Source of the DNA: Streptomyces microflavus | GTDB lineage: Bacteria; Actinomycetota; Actinomycetes; Streptomycetales; Streptomycetaceae | NCBI RefSeq assembly: GCF_014650075.1 | Contig: NZ_BMUG01000008.1 | Location: 1 to 64,000 of the forward strand | DNA: 64,000 nucleotides | Direction: 5' to 3' | Shown here: piece after piece, positions 32,463-41,359 of the stretch | Layout of the letters: the number at the start of each line of letters is the position of its first letter | Numbering within the stretch: position 1 is the first letter of the stretch | The notes under the pieces: generated by a model | What the model was told of the DNA's origin: nothing | The model's database searches: none | Seen by the model: only the letters and a program-made list of their open reading frames with translations | Program-made: the position numbers and the translations under genes

Positions 32463-33050
32463 ATGCGGAACGACGGCGTACCGCGGCCCCGTCTCGACGG
32501 AGTACCGCGGCCTCATTTCGTCGTGCAGATCCATGACGCGCGGCGCATGCACTTCGACTTCCGCCTGGAGGTCGACGGCGTACTCAAGTCCTGGGCGGTC
32601 CCACGCGGCCCCTCGGAGAACCCGAGCGACCGGCGTCTGGCCGTGGAGACGGAGGACCACGCGCTGGAGTACCGCGAGTTCGAGGGGGTCATCCCGCAGG
32701 GCGAATCCGGCAGCGGCACGGTCATCGTCTGGGACCAGGGGACCTACGAGCCGCTCGGCCACGACCAGGAGGGGGAGGCCGTCCCCTTCTCGGCGTCACT
32801 GGCCCTCGGTCATGCCACGTTCTGGCTCCACGGGGCCAAACTGCACGGCGAGTTCGCGCTCACCCGCTTCCGGGTGGGCGACGAGCCGGAGAGCGGCGGC
32901 CAGGAGGCGTGGCTGCTGATCAAGGCCAACGACCGGCTCGCCGTACGGGACCGGCCCGGCTCACCGGACCCGTACCACGCCAGGTCCGCCCGTACGGGAC
33001 GGACGCTCCACCAGGTCGCCGTCGCGGCGGCGCGGAGGGCCGGGGACTGA
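32463..33050 (+). CDS. Stand-alone LigD-type 3'-phosphoesterase domain protein
   Basis: A 195-residue protein equal to the PE domain of LigD. H24-D-A-R-R-M-H30-F-D32-F-R34-L-E is the nuclease metal and phosphate site, followed by LKSWAVPRGPSENP and HALEYREFEGVIPQGESGSG. It trims 3'-phosphates or ribonucleotides at DNA ends in non-homologous end joining. No ligase, Ku or polymerase gene is adjacent, so it would act in trans. The ATG at 32463 has GGGAG six bases upstream. The C-terminus (residues 165-195) is basic and Ser/Arg/Ala-rich. Confidence 0.9.
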   Translation: MRNDGVPRPRLDGVPRPHFVVQIHDARRMHFDFRLEVDGVLKSWAVPRGPSENPSDRRLAVETEDHALEYREFEGVIPQGESGSGTVIVWDQGTYEPLGHDQEGEAVPFSASLALGHATFWLHGAKLHGEFALTRFRVGDEPESGGQEAWLLIKANDRLAVRDRPGSPDPYHARSARTGRTLHQVAVAAARRAGD

Positions 33051-33110
33051 GGGGCCGGGCGCCCTGCCCCCGGCGGTCCGCACGTCCCTCCACGCGATAC
33101 GCACGTTCGT

Positions 33111-36100
33111 CTATGGTCCTGTGTCCGCCGTCCACGTGCCCGTGTCCGCGTCGGAGGCAGTCAGGCGGGCGAGGAGATCCGTGTAGAGCGCCCGCCGGTC
33201 GGGACGGGCGTGCGCCGCCGCCCTGCGCAACGCCGGGACCGCCGCCGTACCGAAGCCGGTGACCGCTTCCCGCGCGGCGCTGCGGACAACCGGCTTCGGG
33301 TGGCCGAGCAGCCGGATCAGCTCCGGCAGCGCGGGCTCCCACGACGCCCGTCCCAGCGTCCGCGCCGCCATGCGCACCACGTCCGGCAGCGGGTCGGAGA
33401 GCAGGACCGCCGTCGACCGGGCGTGGGCGGCCCGGTCGAAGAGGGCGCGCGAGACCCGGTGGGCGTGCAGGCGCACCCCGGCGCGCGGGTGGCGCAGCAG
33501 CTCCTCGATCACCGCGTGCAGCGCCGGGTCCGGCTCCCTGCCGGGCGTCGGCGGGTACTCCTCGACAAGGCGGCCGAGGGCGCGGCGGGTCTGTTCGGGC
33601 GTCCCCCTGCGGGCCAGGTCGAGCAGCTCCGGCAGGGCCGGGCGGTGGGCCCGCGCCGCCGGTGTGCTCGGGGCGGGGGCCCGCAGGGCGTCGAGGGCGG
33701 CGGCATCCTCGGCCTCGGCGCCCGGCCCGCGCAGGGGGCCTGCCACGAGGACGAGGCGGTCGGCCAGGGCATCGCGGCCCTCTGCGCGCAACCGGCCCCG
33801 TACGCGGTCCAGTTCGGGCGTACGCAGCAGGGGGCGGCCCGCCAGCAGGTCCAGGAGGCCGTGCTCGCCCGCCTCGACACGCGGGTCCAGCAGCTGCGCC
33901 AGGACGTCGGCGGGCACCCGGCCCAGCACGGTGCGGGCGGCCTCGTGCACCGCGGGCGGGCCGTGCTGCCACCGGTCGAGCAGCATCGGGACGAGCGGGG
34001 GCAGGTCCCAGGGGCCCAGGAGCCCGGCACAGACCAACGCCCGCTCGGGCAGCACCCCTTCGGCGCTCAGCTCCGCCGCACCCAGGCCCGTCGACGTACG
34101 GGCGAGGCGGCCGGTCCCGGCGTCGGGGACCAGGTCGACGCGGCCGCGCAGATACGCACGCACCAGGGCGAGCGCCACCTCCGGCTCGGGCCCGCCGGCC
34201 AGGGCCAGGGCGGCGGAGTTCCGGCGGTCCGGGTCGTCGGCCTCCAGCAGGGCCAGCAGCCGGGCCTGCCGGGCGGCCGAGCGCGGCTGATCCGGGTCGT
34301 CGGGCCGAACCACAGTCGGGGCAGGGGGAGTTGAGACCGCCCGGGTTTCGGCGAGGGTCCACGGCGGTGCCCCGAGCGGCTGGAGTGCGGTCATCCAGTC
34401 GAGGAGCGGACCGCGTACGCCGGGCCCGGCGGCCGGGTAGGCGTCGATGAGCGCATGGAGCAGCTGCCGGGAGCGGGGCGTGCCGGGCGCGGCCTCGAAG
34501 ATGCCGTCGACGCCGTTCCGTCGGAACTCGGCCAGTGCGCCGGGCGTCCGTAGCGCCTCTCGCAGCGCGCGGCGGGAGTGGCGCGCTTCTCGCAGCGCGC
34601 CACTCCCGTCGTCAGCCGGTACGCCGGGCGTCCTCTCCGGTACGCCGAAGGCCTCGCGCAGCACGCCCGGTGCCGTCTCCCAGGGGTCGGGACCCAGGTG
34701 GGCGGCGGCGAGCGCCCGGTCGACGTCGGTGCGGACCAGCACCGCCCCGCACCGCCGGAGCAGGGACAGCGTCAGGGCCGCGGGGGCGGAGGGCACCTGC
34801 CGGAGCGCGCGGAGCTGGGCCACGACGGTGAAGCGCTGCACGGTGGACAGAGCTGGGACGACCACGTCCAGGACGTCGAGCAGCTCCACCACGAACTCCT
34901 GCGACCCTCCCCCGTTCACGGCCTCCTCGAACGCGACGGTCACCACCTCGGCGTGGCGGGCGAGGACCGCCGCCTCGTCGGCCGACCACGGGGCCGGGCA
35001 CAGCCGCAGCGCGCACCGCAGCAGCCGGCCGCGGAGTCCGGCCGGGCGAGGGCTGTCGGCCAGGGCGAGCCAGCGGTCCAACTGTGGTCTCAGCGCCGGG
35101 CTTTCACGGGCCAGGGCGGGATCCGGAGGCGCGGGGCGGTGGGCGATCCGCAGGGCGAGGGCCGGGTCCCAGCCGCCGCGCAGCAGGGCCTGGACATCCA
35201 GGTCGTCCGCACCCGGCTGGTCGGTCGGCGTGTGCCCGGGTACCGGGAGGCCGAGGCCGGCGAGGGGTTCCGCCAGGTCCTCGACCGAGCCGGAGGAGAG
35301 CCGGACACCGCCCTCGGCGACGAGCGTCAGCAGGGCGGGCGCGACCGGCGACCCCTGGGCATGCAGGGCGAGCACCGAGCGCGCCGACGGTACGCCGTCG
35401 AGCCCCGCCAGCAGCAGACGGCGGGCCCGCCCGTCCCGGCTCTCCTCGGCGGCGGCGAGGAGGGTGGCCGCGTACGCCTCGCCCAGTACGGCCCGCAGCG
35501 CCCGCTCCAGTGCGTCCCGCAGGCCCGGGTTGTCGTCGCGGCCGAGCCGCCGCAGGAGCCGTGGCACGGCCGCGGGGGCGACCGCGTGGACCAGGGTCTC
35601 GGCGGCGGTCTTCCGGATGTTCATGTTCGGGTGGTCGAGGCAGGCGGCGACCGGCTCGGCCGCCCAGTCGGCCCGGGCCGCGCCCAGCGCCAGGAGAGCC
35701 TGCCGCACGGTCCGGATGTCCGGCGACACGGTGAGCGGGAGCAGCGTCGCCGACAGGGCCCGCGCGTCGCTTCCCGAGGTGTCGTGGGCGAGCAGGGCAA
35801 TGACGTGTTTGCGCACCTGCGGGTCGCGGCTGCGGAGCAGGCGGTGCACCCGGGGCCGGGTCCGCGCGGTGGCGGGGATCCGGAGCAGCGCCTTCAGCAG
35901 GACGGCCTGTTCGGCGCCGGTCGCTCCGGACCGGTCCAGCAGATCGAGCAGCGTCGTGGCGAGGAACGCGTGGCCCGCGCCGCAGGCGTCCACGGCGTCC
36001 AGCAGGCAGACGGGCCGGATCCGCCGGCGCTCGTACAGCCGGCGCCCGAGGGCCTGGATCGCGTGCAGTACGCCGTCCGGCAGCTCCGGTTCCCCGTCCG

Positions 36101-38090
36101 GGCGCGGCCCGTCCTCATGCGACCTGCGCCGCCGGTCCACGGCGGGGGTGGGCTCCCGGGGCACCGCGAGATCACGCACGACCCGCAGGAGCAGGTCGGC
36201 GATCAGGGGCAGGCTCCCCGTCCCCGCGTGTTCCGCGACCCGGCAGAGCACCGCCACGGCATCGGCCTCGTCCGGGCGGGAGCGCAGGACTGCGAGCTCT
36301 CGCTCGTCCGGGGCGCCGAGGTCGGCGGCGATACGGGGCGGCAGGTCGGTGGGGTCGAGCCGGGCGAGGAGGCGCCGGCGCCGGCCGGGCTCGGTCGTGA
36401 GGTGCCAGAGGAGTTCCAGCGCCCGGCCGCGTACGGCACGCAGTGCGGGCGCGACTCCCGCGCCGGGTACAGCACACGCCGTGGGTGCGGCTCCCGTGTG
36501 GGCCTCCGCCGCCCAGGGCGCGTACCGGGCCACCTCACTCCCGTACTCCCCCACGCCGAGCCCCTCGGCCAGCGCCGCCTCCGTACGCTCCCCGCCGATC
36601 GCCTCCAGCGCGGCCAGCGCCTCGACGGGGGCCGTGGGCAGCAGGGCCAGCACCGCCTCCTCCGCGTCCGCGTGGCGCAGGACCCGGATCGCGTCGAGGA
36701 ACGGGCGCGGGGCCGGAACGATCGGCAGCAGCCGGGCCACGGCCTCGCCCACCGGGATGTCGGCCGCGCCCTGCCCGGCCAGTGCGGTCAGGAGGTCCAG
36801 GCGGCGCGGCCAGTCGGGGGCGGTGAGGGGTGCGTCGCGGAGGGTGTCGAAGAACGTGCGGCGGCAGGTGTGGAGCACGGTGGCGATGTCCTCGGCCAGA
36901 ACCGTGTGGTCGGCCAGGGCCAGGCCGACCACCGGCCCGGCGTCCCGCGCGGCCGGGAAGTGCCCGCGCCGGTGCAGGCCGCCCAGGCAGGTAAGTACGG
37001 GGCCGGCGAACAGCAGCGGGTCGGGGGCGGCCAGCTCCAGGAGACGGCCGATGTCGGTGCGTTCCGCGAGGTCGCCGAGGAGCTCCACGGCCCGGCGGCG
37101 CAGGACCGGGTCCGCCGCCTCGTCACCGGCGATGTCCAGGAGGAGGTCGCGGTGGCCGTGCCGGGCGGCGGTGGTGAGGGCGGCGGCGAGGACCGTACGG
37201 TCGGGCGGGCCGCCCTCGCCCGCGTGGAGCGCGGCGGGAGCGTCCTGGCCCGGGGCCCGGGCATCCCGACCCACGGCGGAAGTGCCCTGGCCCGCAGCGG
37301 AAGCGGCTCGGCCCACGGCCGGAGCGTCCCGGCCATCTGCGCACACATCGGGGCCGTACCCGCCCCACACCCCCACCAGCCCACGCACGACCGACGGATC
37401 CAGTGGCACCACCACCGCCCACGGCTCGGCCAGTTCGCGCAGCGCGGCCCTCACCACACCCGGGTCAGGGGCGTCGAGCAGCCGTATCAGCAGCCCGCGC
37501 ACGGAGGCGGGGGCGAGGAGACCGGCGTGCAGTCCGGCGCGGGCAAGGCGCAGCGCCTCGTCCTGGAGGACCGGGTCCCCGGTGGCGGCGAGTTCGGCGA
37601 CCAGCCGCTCGGGGCGGTGCGCGACCAGGATGCCGGTGGAGCGGACGGCCTGGTAGAGCGGCTCTCCGGCCGGTTCCGTGGAGACGACAGCAGGGTCGGC
37701 GACGAGTTCGGTGCGCAGCCAGGCGATCCGTACCCGGGCGGGCCACCCGGCCGTACGCCAGTCGGGCAGCGGTCGGTGGTGGCCGTCCGGCCCGGGGCGC
37801 AGCCGCCCGTGGAGCTCCGCCAGGGTGAGGGACTCCTCCGGCGTCGCCCCAGTGGTATCGGGCAACAGACTTGCCAGCAGCTCCTGTTGCTCCGAACCGG
37901 CGGCGAACGGGGCACTCGTGCGCTCGGCGAGAAAGCCGAGGCCGACATGGCGTATGCGGGGATCGGGGTGCCGGACCAGCCGGCCGAGGAGTTCCGGGGC
38001 GCAGGTCCGGGCGTCGAGGTGCCGGGCGAGGAGGCCGGCGTCGGCGTGGGAGAGGGCGGCCTCGACCGGCTCCTGCGGAGGTGTCGTCAC
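33111..38090 (-). CDS. Very large HEAT-repeat protein (1659 residues)
   Basis: A single uninterrupted gene of 1659 codons without membrane segments or signal peptide. The whole length is made of helical HEAT/ARM-like repeats, for example DPRIRHVGLGFLAER, DPVLRRRAVELLGDL, DPQVRKHVIALLAHD, HPNMNIRKTAAETLVHA and HPKPVVRSAAREAVTGF. A less regular segment near residue 250-290 is rich in Ala, Gly, Asp and Arg repeats. Such scaffolds bind proteins; no enzyme domain is visible. The GTG at 38090 is placed six bases after TACGAT (minus strand 38102-38097), a leaderless pattern. The open frame runs further upstream to 40988, but that part is antisense to two real genes. Confidence 0.82.
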   Translation of the reverse strand: MTTPPQEPVEAALSHADAGLLARHLDARTCAPELLGRLVRHPDPRIRHVGLGFLAERTSAPFAAGSEQQELLASLLPDTTGATPEESLTLAELHGRLRPGPDGHHRPLPDWRTAGWPARVRIAWLRTELVADPAVVSTEPAGEPLYQAVRSTGILVAHRPERLVAELAATGDPVLQDEALRLARAGLHAGLLAPASVRGLLIRLLDAPDPGVVRAALRELAEPWAVVVPLDPSVVRGLVGVWGGYGPDVCADGRDAPAVGRAASAAGQGTSAVGRDARAPGQDAPAALHAGEGGPPDRTVLAAALTTAARHGHRDLLLDIAGDEAADPVLRRRAVELLGDLAERTDIGRLLELAAPDPLLFAGPVLTCLGGLHRRGHFPAARDAGPVVGLALADHTVLAEDIATVLHTCRRTFFDTLRDAPLTAPDWPRRLDLLTALAGQGAADIPVGEAVARLLPIVPAPRPFLDAIRVLRHADAEEAVLALLPTAPVEALAALEAIGGERTEAALAEGLGVGEYGSEVARYAPWAAEAHTGAAPTACAVPGAGVAPALRAVRGRALELLWHLTTEPGRRRRLLARLDPTDLPPRIAADLGAPDERELAVLRSRPDEADAVAVLCRVAEHAGTGSLPLIADLLLRVVRDLAVPREPTPAVDRRRRSHEDGPRPDGEPELPDGVLHAIQALGRRLYERRRIRPVCLLDAVDACGAGHAFLATTLLDLLDRSGATGAEQAVLLKALLRIPATARTRPRVHRLLRSRDPQVRKHVIALLAHDTSGSDARALSATLLPLTVSPDIRTVRQALLALGAARADWAAEPVAACLDHPNMNIRKTAAETLVHAVAPAAVPRLLRRLGRDDNPGLRDALERALRAVLGEAYAATLLAAAEESRDGRARRLLLAGLDGVPSARSVLALHAQGSPVAPALLTLVAEGGVRLSSGSVEDLAEPLAGLGLPVPGHTPTDQPGADDLDVQALLRGGWDPALALRIAHRPAPPDPALARESPALRPQLDRWLALADSPRPAGLRGRLLRCALRLCPAPWSADEAAVLARHAEVVTVAFEEAVNGGGSQEFVVELLDVLDVVVPALSTVQRFTVVAQLRALRQVPSAPAALTLSLLRRCGAVLVRTDVDRALAAAHLGPDPWETAPGVLREAFGVPERTPGVPADDGSGALREARHSRRALREALRTPGALAEFRRNGVDGIFEAAPGTPRSRQLLHALIDAYPAAGPGVRGPLLDWMTALQPLGAPPWTLAETRAVSTPPAPTVVRPDDPDQPRSAARQARLLALLEADDPDRRNSAALALAGGPEPEVALALVRAYLRGRVDLVPDAGTGRLARTSTGLGAAELSAEGVLPERALVCAGLLGPWDLPPLVPMLLDRWQHGPPAVHEAARTVLGRVPADVLAQLLDPRVEAGEHGLLDLLAGRPLLRTPELDRVRGRLRAEGRDALADRLVLVAGPLRGPGAEAEDAAALDALRAPAPSTPAARAHRPALPELLDLARRGTPEQTRRALGRLVEEYPPTPGREPDPALHAVIEELLRHPRAGVRLHAHRVSRALFDRAAHARSTAVLLSDPLPDVVRMAARTLGRASWEPALPELIRLLGHPKPVVRSAAREAVTGFGTAAVPALRRAAAHARPDRRALYTDLLARLTASDADTGTWTADTGP

Positions 38091-38183
38091 CTGGGGATCG
38101 TAAACACCTGGTCCGTACGGCGAACTGACGAGGCCCCGGGGCGCGAGGCCCGCGGCGCGTGCCGCCGCAGCCCGTCCATGCCC

Positions 38184-38279
38184 GAGGCCCGGTTCCGCCC
38201 CGGCCCGCCGGAGTCCGAGGCCCGGTTCCCCCGGCCCACCGGAGAACGAGACCCGGTTCCGCCCCGGCCCGTCCTGGCC
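38184..38279. repeat. Three-copy tandem array between divergent HEAT and reductase genes
   Basis: Three contiguous units of 33, 31 and about 32 bp (starts 38184, 38217, 38248), each with GAGGCCCGGTTCC or a one-base variant and a CCCCGGCCC block. Unlike the other arrays it does not begin at a stop codon. Confidence 0.75.
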
Positions 38280-38351
38280 GATGATGTTGCCCGGGGCCAT
38301 CGCCCCGGCAGCACACCGGCAGAGCACCGGCCTTCCGTGGAAGGGGTATTG

Positions 38352-39701
38352 ATGCGGGACATGCCACCGGAACCGGTACCGCCGGACCCGCGTGCGGGCG
38401 AGGACGCGCAGGTGATCGTGGTGGGGGCGGGCCCGGCCGGTTCGTCGGCCGCGTACCACCTGGCCCGGGCGGGGGTCGATGTGATCCTGCTGAAGAAGGC
38501 CCGCTTCCCCCGGGAGAAGGTCTGCGGCGACGGCCTCACCCCGCGCGCGGTGCACCAGCTGATCCGGATGGGCGTCGACATCTCCGCGCCGGGCTGGACG
38601 CGTTCGCGCGGTATGCGGTGGGTGGCCGGGGAGCACCGGGTGCACATCGACTGGCCCACGCTGGGCCGGTACCCGGACTTCGGGCTCTCCCGCAGCCGCC
38701 ACGACTTCGACGACATCCTGGCGCACCACGCCGTGGCGGCCGGGGCCCGGCTGTACAGCGGCTGGAAGGCGGAGCGGCCGCTGGTGGACCGGGCGGGGAG
38801 CGTCATCGGGGTCAGTGCGGCCCCGGACTCGCCGGAGGTCCCGGGGCCGGTCGGCTTCCGGGCGCCGGTCGTGATCGCCGCCGACGGGGCCTCCGCCCGG
38901 CTCGCCCTGGCGCTGGGCATCGAAAGGGATCCCGCGCGGCAGATCGCCACGGCCGCCCGCCGCTACTACCGCAGCCCGGAGCGCTCCCGGGAGGAGTACC
39001 TGGAGCTCTGGGCCGACCTGCGCTTCCCCGGCCAGGGCCCGTATCTCCCCGGCTACGGCTGGATCTTCCCGATGGGCGACGGGCGGGTCAACGTCGGGCT
39101 CGGGGCGCTCCCCCACCGACGGCACGGGAAGGCGGATCTGCGGGCCACCCTGGACCAGTGGCTGGCCCGGACGCCCGAGGAGTGGGGGCTGCGCGAGGAG
39201 AACGCCGAGGGCCCGGTGCGCAGCGCCGCTCTGCCGCTGGGCTTCAACCGGCATCCGCTGTACGCGCGCGGACTTCTGCTGGTCGGTGACTCCGGCGGCA
39301 TGGTCAGCCCGTGGAACGGCGAGGGCATCGGCCAGGCCCTGGAGGCCGGTGAGGTCGCCGCCGAGACCGCGGCCCTCGCCCTGGCCCACCCCGAGGGCCC
39401 CCGGCGCGAACAGGTGCTGCGTGGCTACCCGGTGGAGATGAACCGCCGCTGGGGCCGCTACTACCGGCTGGGCAACGCGGCCGCCGACGTGGTCTTCAGC
39501 CGTTCCGGGTTCCAGCCGGTGCTCAACCGGTACGTCATGAACTCGCCGTTCGTCCTGAACACTCTGGCCCGGCTGCTCGCCGACCTCACCGACAAGCCCT
39601 CGCGCGATGTGATCGACCATCTCCTCAACACCGCGATCCGTTTCGTCCCGGCCCCGCGGCCGGGACGGGCCCGCAAGCCGCTCAGGAGAGCCGCGCGGTG
39701 A
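38352..39701 (+). CDS. Geranylgeranyl reductase family FAD-dependent oxidoreductase
   Basis: A 449-residue flavoprotein. The FAD motif is VIVVGAGPAGSSAAYHLARAG (from residue 21, split as VIVVGAGPAG), then KARFPREKVCGDGLTPRAV (the family's PxxKxCGDG), VVIAADGASARLA (DG motif), GWIFPMGDGRVNVGLG and LLVGDSGGMVSPWNGEGIGQA (GD motif, FAD ribityl). Members reduce isoprenoid double bonds, as in menaquinone or lipid side chains, or hydroxylate aromatic rings. The ATG at 38352 has GGAAGGGG five bases upstream. It stands alone. Confidence 0.9.
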   Translation: MRDMPPEPVPPDPRAGEDAQVIVVGAGPAGSSAAYHLARAGVDVILLKKARFPREKVCGDGLTPRAVHQLIRMGVDISAPGWTRSRGMRWVAGEHRVHIDWPTLGRYPDFGLSRSRHDFDDILAHHAVAAGARLYSGWKAERPLVDRAGSVIGVSAAPDSPEVPGPVGFRAPVVIAADGASARLALALGIERDPARQIATAARRYYRSPERSREEYLELWADLRFPGQGPYLPGYGWIFPMGDGRVNVGLGALPHRRHGKADLRATLDQWLARTPEEWGLREENAEGPVRSAALPLGFNRHPLYARGLLLVGDSGGMVSPWNGEGIGQALEAGEVAAETAALALAHPEGPRREQVLRGYPVEMNRRWGRYYRLGNAAADVVFSRSGFQPVLNRYVMNSPFVLNTLARLLADLTDKPSRDVIDHLLNTAIRFVPAPRPGRARKPLRRAAR

Positions 39702-39887
39702 CGTGCGCCCGGCCCCGGTCCCGTACGTCTTCGGGGTGCTCCGGACCGTAGCCGTGCGGTGGCCGCGGGGGCTGACCTCCCTGTCCGGGCAGCGGGACCG
39801 GCGGCGTACGGTTTCGTCGGCCCACGCCTCCACCACGGCGCGGTGGGCGGAGATCGGGCGACGGACGACCACCGGAGGAACGAACCG

Positions 39888-41039
39888 ATGACGGGCACCA
39901 GGATCACCGCGCGGGAACTCAACCGCGCCACGCTCGCCCGGCAGTTGCTGCTGCGGCGGGAGGCGCTGGAGCCCGCCGAGGGGGTACGGCGCGTGGTCGC
40001 GCTCCAGGCCCAGCAGCCGGCCTCGCCGTACGTCGCGCTGTGGAACCGGCTCACCGCCTTCGACCCGGCCGCACTCGACACGGCGTTCACGGATCACCGG
40101 GTGGTCAAGGCGACCTTGATGCGGCTCACCCTCCACGCCGTGCACGCCGACGACCACCCGGCCTTCCGGGAGGCCATGCACCCGGTGGTCCGCGCCTCCC
40201 GGCTGGGTGACCGCTTCACCGTGTCCGGGCTGACGGCGGAAGATGCCGACGCGCTGGTTCCCCGGCTGCTGGAGTTCGCGGACCGGCCCCGGACCACCGC
40301 CGAGTGCGAGGCCTGGCTGGGCGACCAGTTGGGGGCGCCGCCGCGGGCCGGGGCGTGGTGGGGGCTGCGGCAGTACACACCGCTGCTCCACGCACCCACC
40401 TCGCCGCCGTGGTCGTTCGGTCACCGGCCCTCGTACATAGCGCCGCGGACCGGTCCCGTACGGACGGATCCGGAGGCGTCGGCCGCCTCCCTGCGGGCGC
40501 TGGTGCTGCGCTACCTCTCGGGGTTCGGTCCCGCCTCGGTCGCGGACGTGGCCCAGTTCGCCATGGTCACGCGCTCCCGGGCGCGGGCGGCGCTGGCGGC
40601 TCTCGCCGGAGGGCTGGAGCGGCTGGAGGGGGCGGCGGGCGAGGAGTTGTTCGATCTGCCGGGGGCTCCTCGGCCGGACGGGGCGGAGCCGGCACCGCCC
40701 CGGCTGATGGCGATGTGGGACAGCGTCCTGCTGGCGTACGCGGACCGCGGGCGGGTCCTCCCGGAGGCGTACCGCAAGGTCGTGATCCGCGCGAACGGGG
40801 ATGTGCTGCCGACGCTGCTGGTCGACGGGTACGTGGCAGGGGTGTGGCGCCCGGCCGCCGGGGGCATCGAGGCGACCGCGTTCCATCCCCTGCCCGACGA
40901 GGTCTGGGAGCAACTGGCCGTCGAGGCCCGGTCGCTGGTGGGGTTCCTCGCCGACCGTGAACCGGAGGTCTACCGTCGTTACGCCCATTGGTGGAGCCGT
41001 CTCCCGGACGCCACCGTGCGGCTGCTGCCCGCCGGTTGA
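39888..41039 (+). CDS. AlkZ-like winged-helix DNA glycosylase family protein
   Basis: A 383-residue protein of the winged-helix DNA-binding family (HTH_42) that includes the AlkZ and YcaQ glycosylases. The catalytic Q-x-Q motif is present as Q40-A-Q42 in VVALQAQQPASPY. Further blocks are LMRLTLHAVHADD and LRALVLRYLSGFGPASVADVAQF. AlkZ in other streptomycetes unhooks interstrand crosslinks made by the self-made antibiotic azinomycin; YcaQ in E. coli has broad crosslink activity. The ATG at 39888 has GGAGG nine bases upstream. No biosynthetic gene cluster is adjacent, so it may be a YcaQ-like general repair enzyme. Confidence 0.82.
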   Translation: MTGTRITARELNRATLARQLLLRREALEPAEGVRRVVALQAQQPASPYVALWNRLTAFDPAALDTAFTDHRVVKATLMRLTLHAVHADDHPAFREAMHPVVRASRLGDRFTVSGLTAEDADALVPRLLEFADRPRTTAECEAWLGDQLGAPPRAGAWWGLRQYTPLLHAPTSPPWSFGHRPSYIAPRTGPVRTDPEASAASLRALVLRYLSGFGPASVADVAQFAMVTRSRARAALAALAGGLERLEGAAGEELFDLPGAPRPDGAEPAPPRLMAMWDSVLLAYADRGRVLPEAYRKVVIRANGDVLPTLLVDGYVAGVWRPAAGGIEATAFHPLPDEVWEQLAVEARSLVGFLADREPEVYRRYAHWWSRLPDATVRLLPAG

Positions 41040-41062
41040 TCCGGGAAGCCGCGAACGGATGC

Positions 41063-41078
41063 TCTACAGCCCTGTAGA
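41063..41078. promoter_or_regulatory. BlaI-type operator A, upstream of tatA
   Basis: TCTACAGCCCTGTAGA is a perfect 7-2-7 dyad whose right half overlaps a -10-like TAGATT (41075-41080). A second GTAGATTCAGC copy follows 14 bp later (41088-41098). It lies 72 bp before the tatA ATG. The same 16-bp pattern occurs at 43874 and 45433. Confidence 0.65.
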
Positions 41079-41149
41079 TTCAGCCCGGTAGATTCAGCTC
41101 AGCAGGTTCATGGCTCCGCGTCCACTCCGCCCCAGAGAAAGCAGCAACC

Positions 41150-41359
41150 ATGTTCGGGATCGGCGAACTCACCCTCCTTCTCCTGGTGATCGTGGCGGTG
41201 CTGGCCGTGAAGAGGCTGCCCGACCTCATGCGGTCGGCCGGAAAGGCCGCGCGCATCCTCAAGAGCGAGAAGCAGGCCCTCAAAAACGAGGACGGCGACC
41301 CGTCCCAGCCGCCTCCCCGCGTGATCCGCGGGGAGGCGACCGAGCGGGACACCCCCTAG
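41150..41359 (+). CDS. tatA: Twin-arginine translocase TatA/E-type subunit
   Basis: A 69-residue protein with the TatA plan: short outer N-terminus, one membrane helix (LTLLLLVIVAVLAVKRL), the hinge FG at the start (MFGIGELT), then an amphipathic helix KRLPDLMRSAGKAARILKSEK and an acidic, Pro-rich tail. TatA forms the size-variable pore of the Tat pathway. Tat genes tatB or tatC are not adjacent, so this is an additional TatA paralogue. A dyad matching the BlaI operators lies upstream. Its last four bases overlap the convergent CNNM gene. Confidence 0.88.
   Translation: MFGIGELTLLLLVIVAVLAVKRLPDLMRSAGKAARILKSEKQALKNEDGDPSQPPPRVIRGEATERDTP

Noticed and set aside
34578..38351. Long plus-strand open frame upstream of the reductase-like gene
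   Set aside because: It is antisense to the HEAT gene, has no recognisable domain until the reductase start at 38352, and reflects high GC content.
38091..40988. Upstream extension of the minus-strand HEAT reading frame to 40988 (total about 2625 codons)
   Set aside because: That part is antisense to the geranylgeranyl-reductase-like and AlkZ-like genes, and its translation is low-complexity Arg/Pro/Gly. The leaderless promoter and GTG at 38090 fix the true start.
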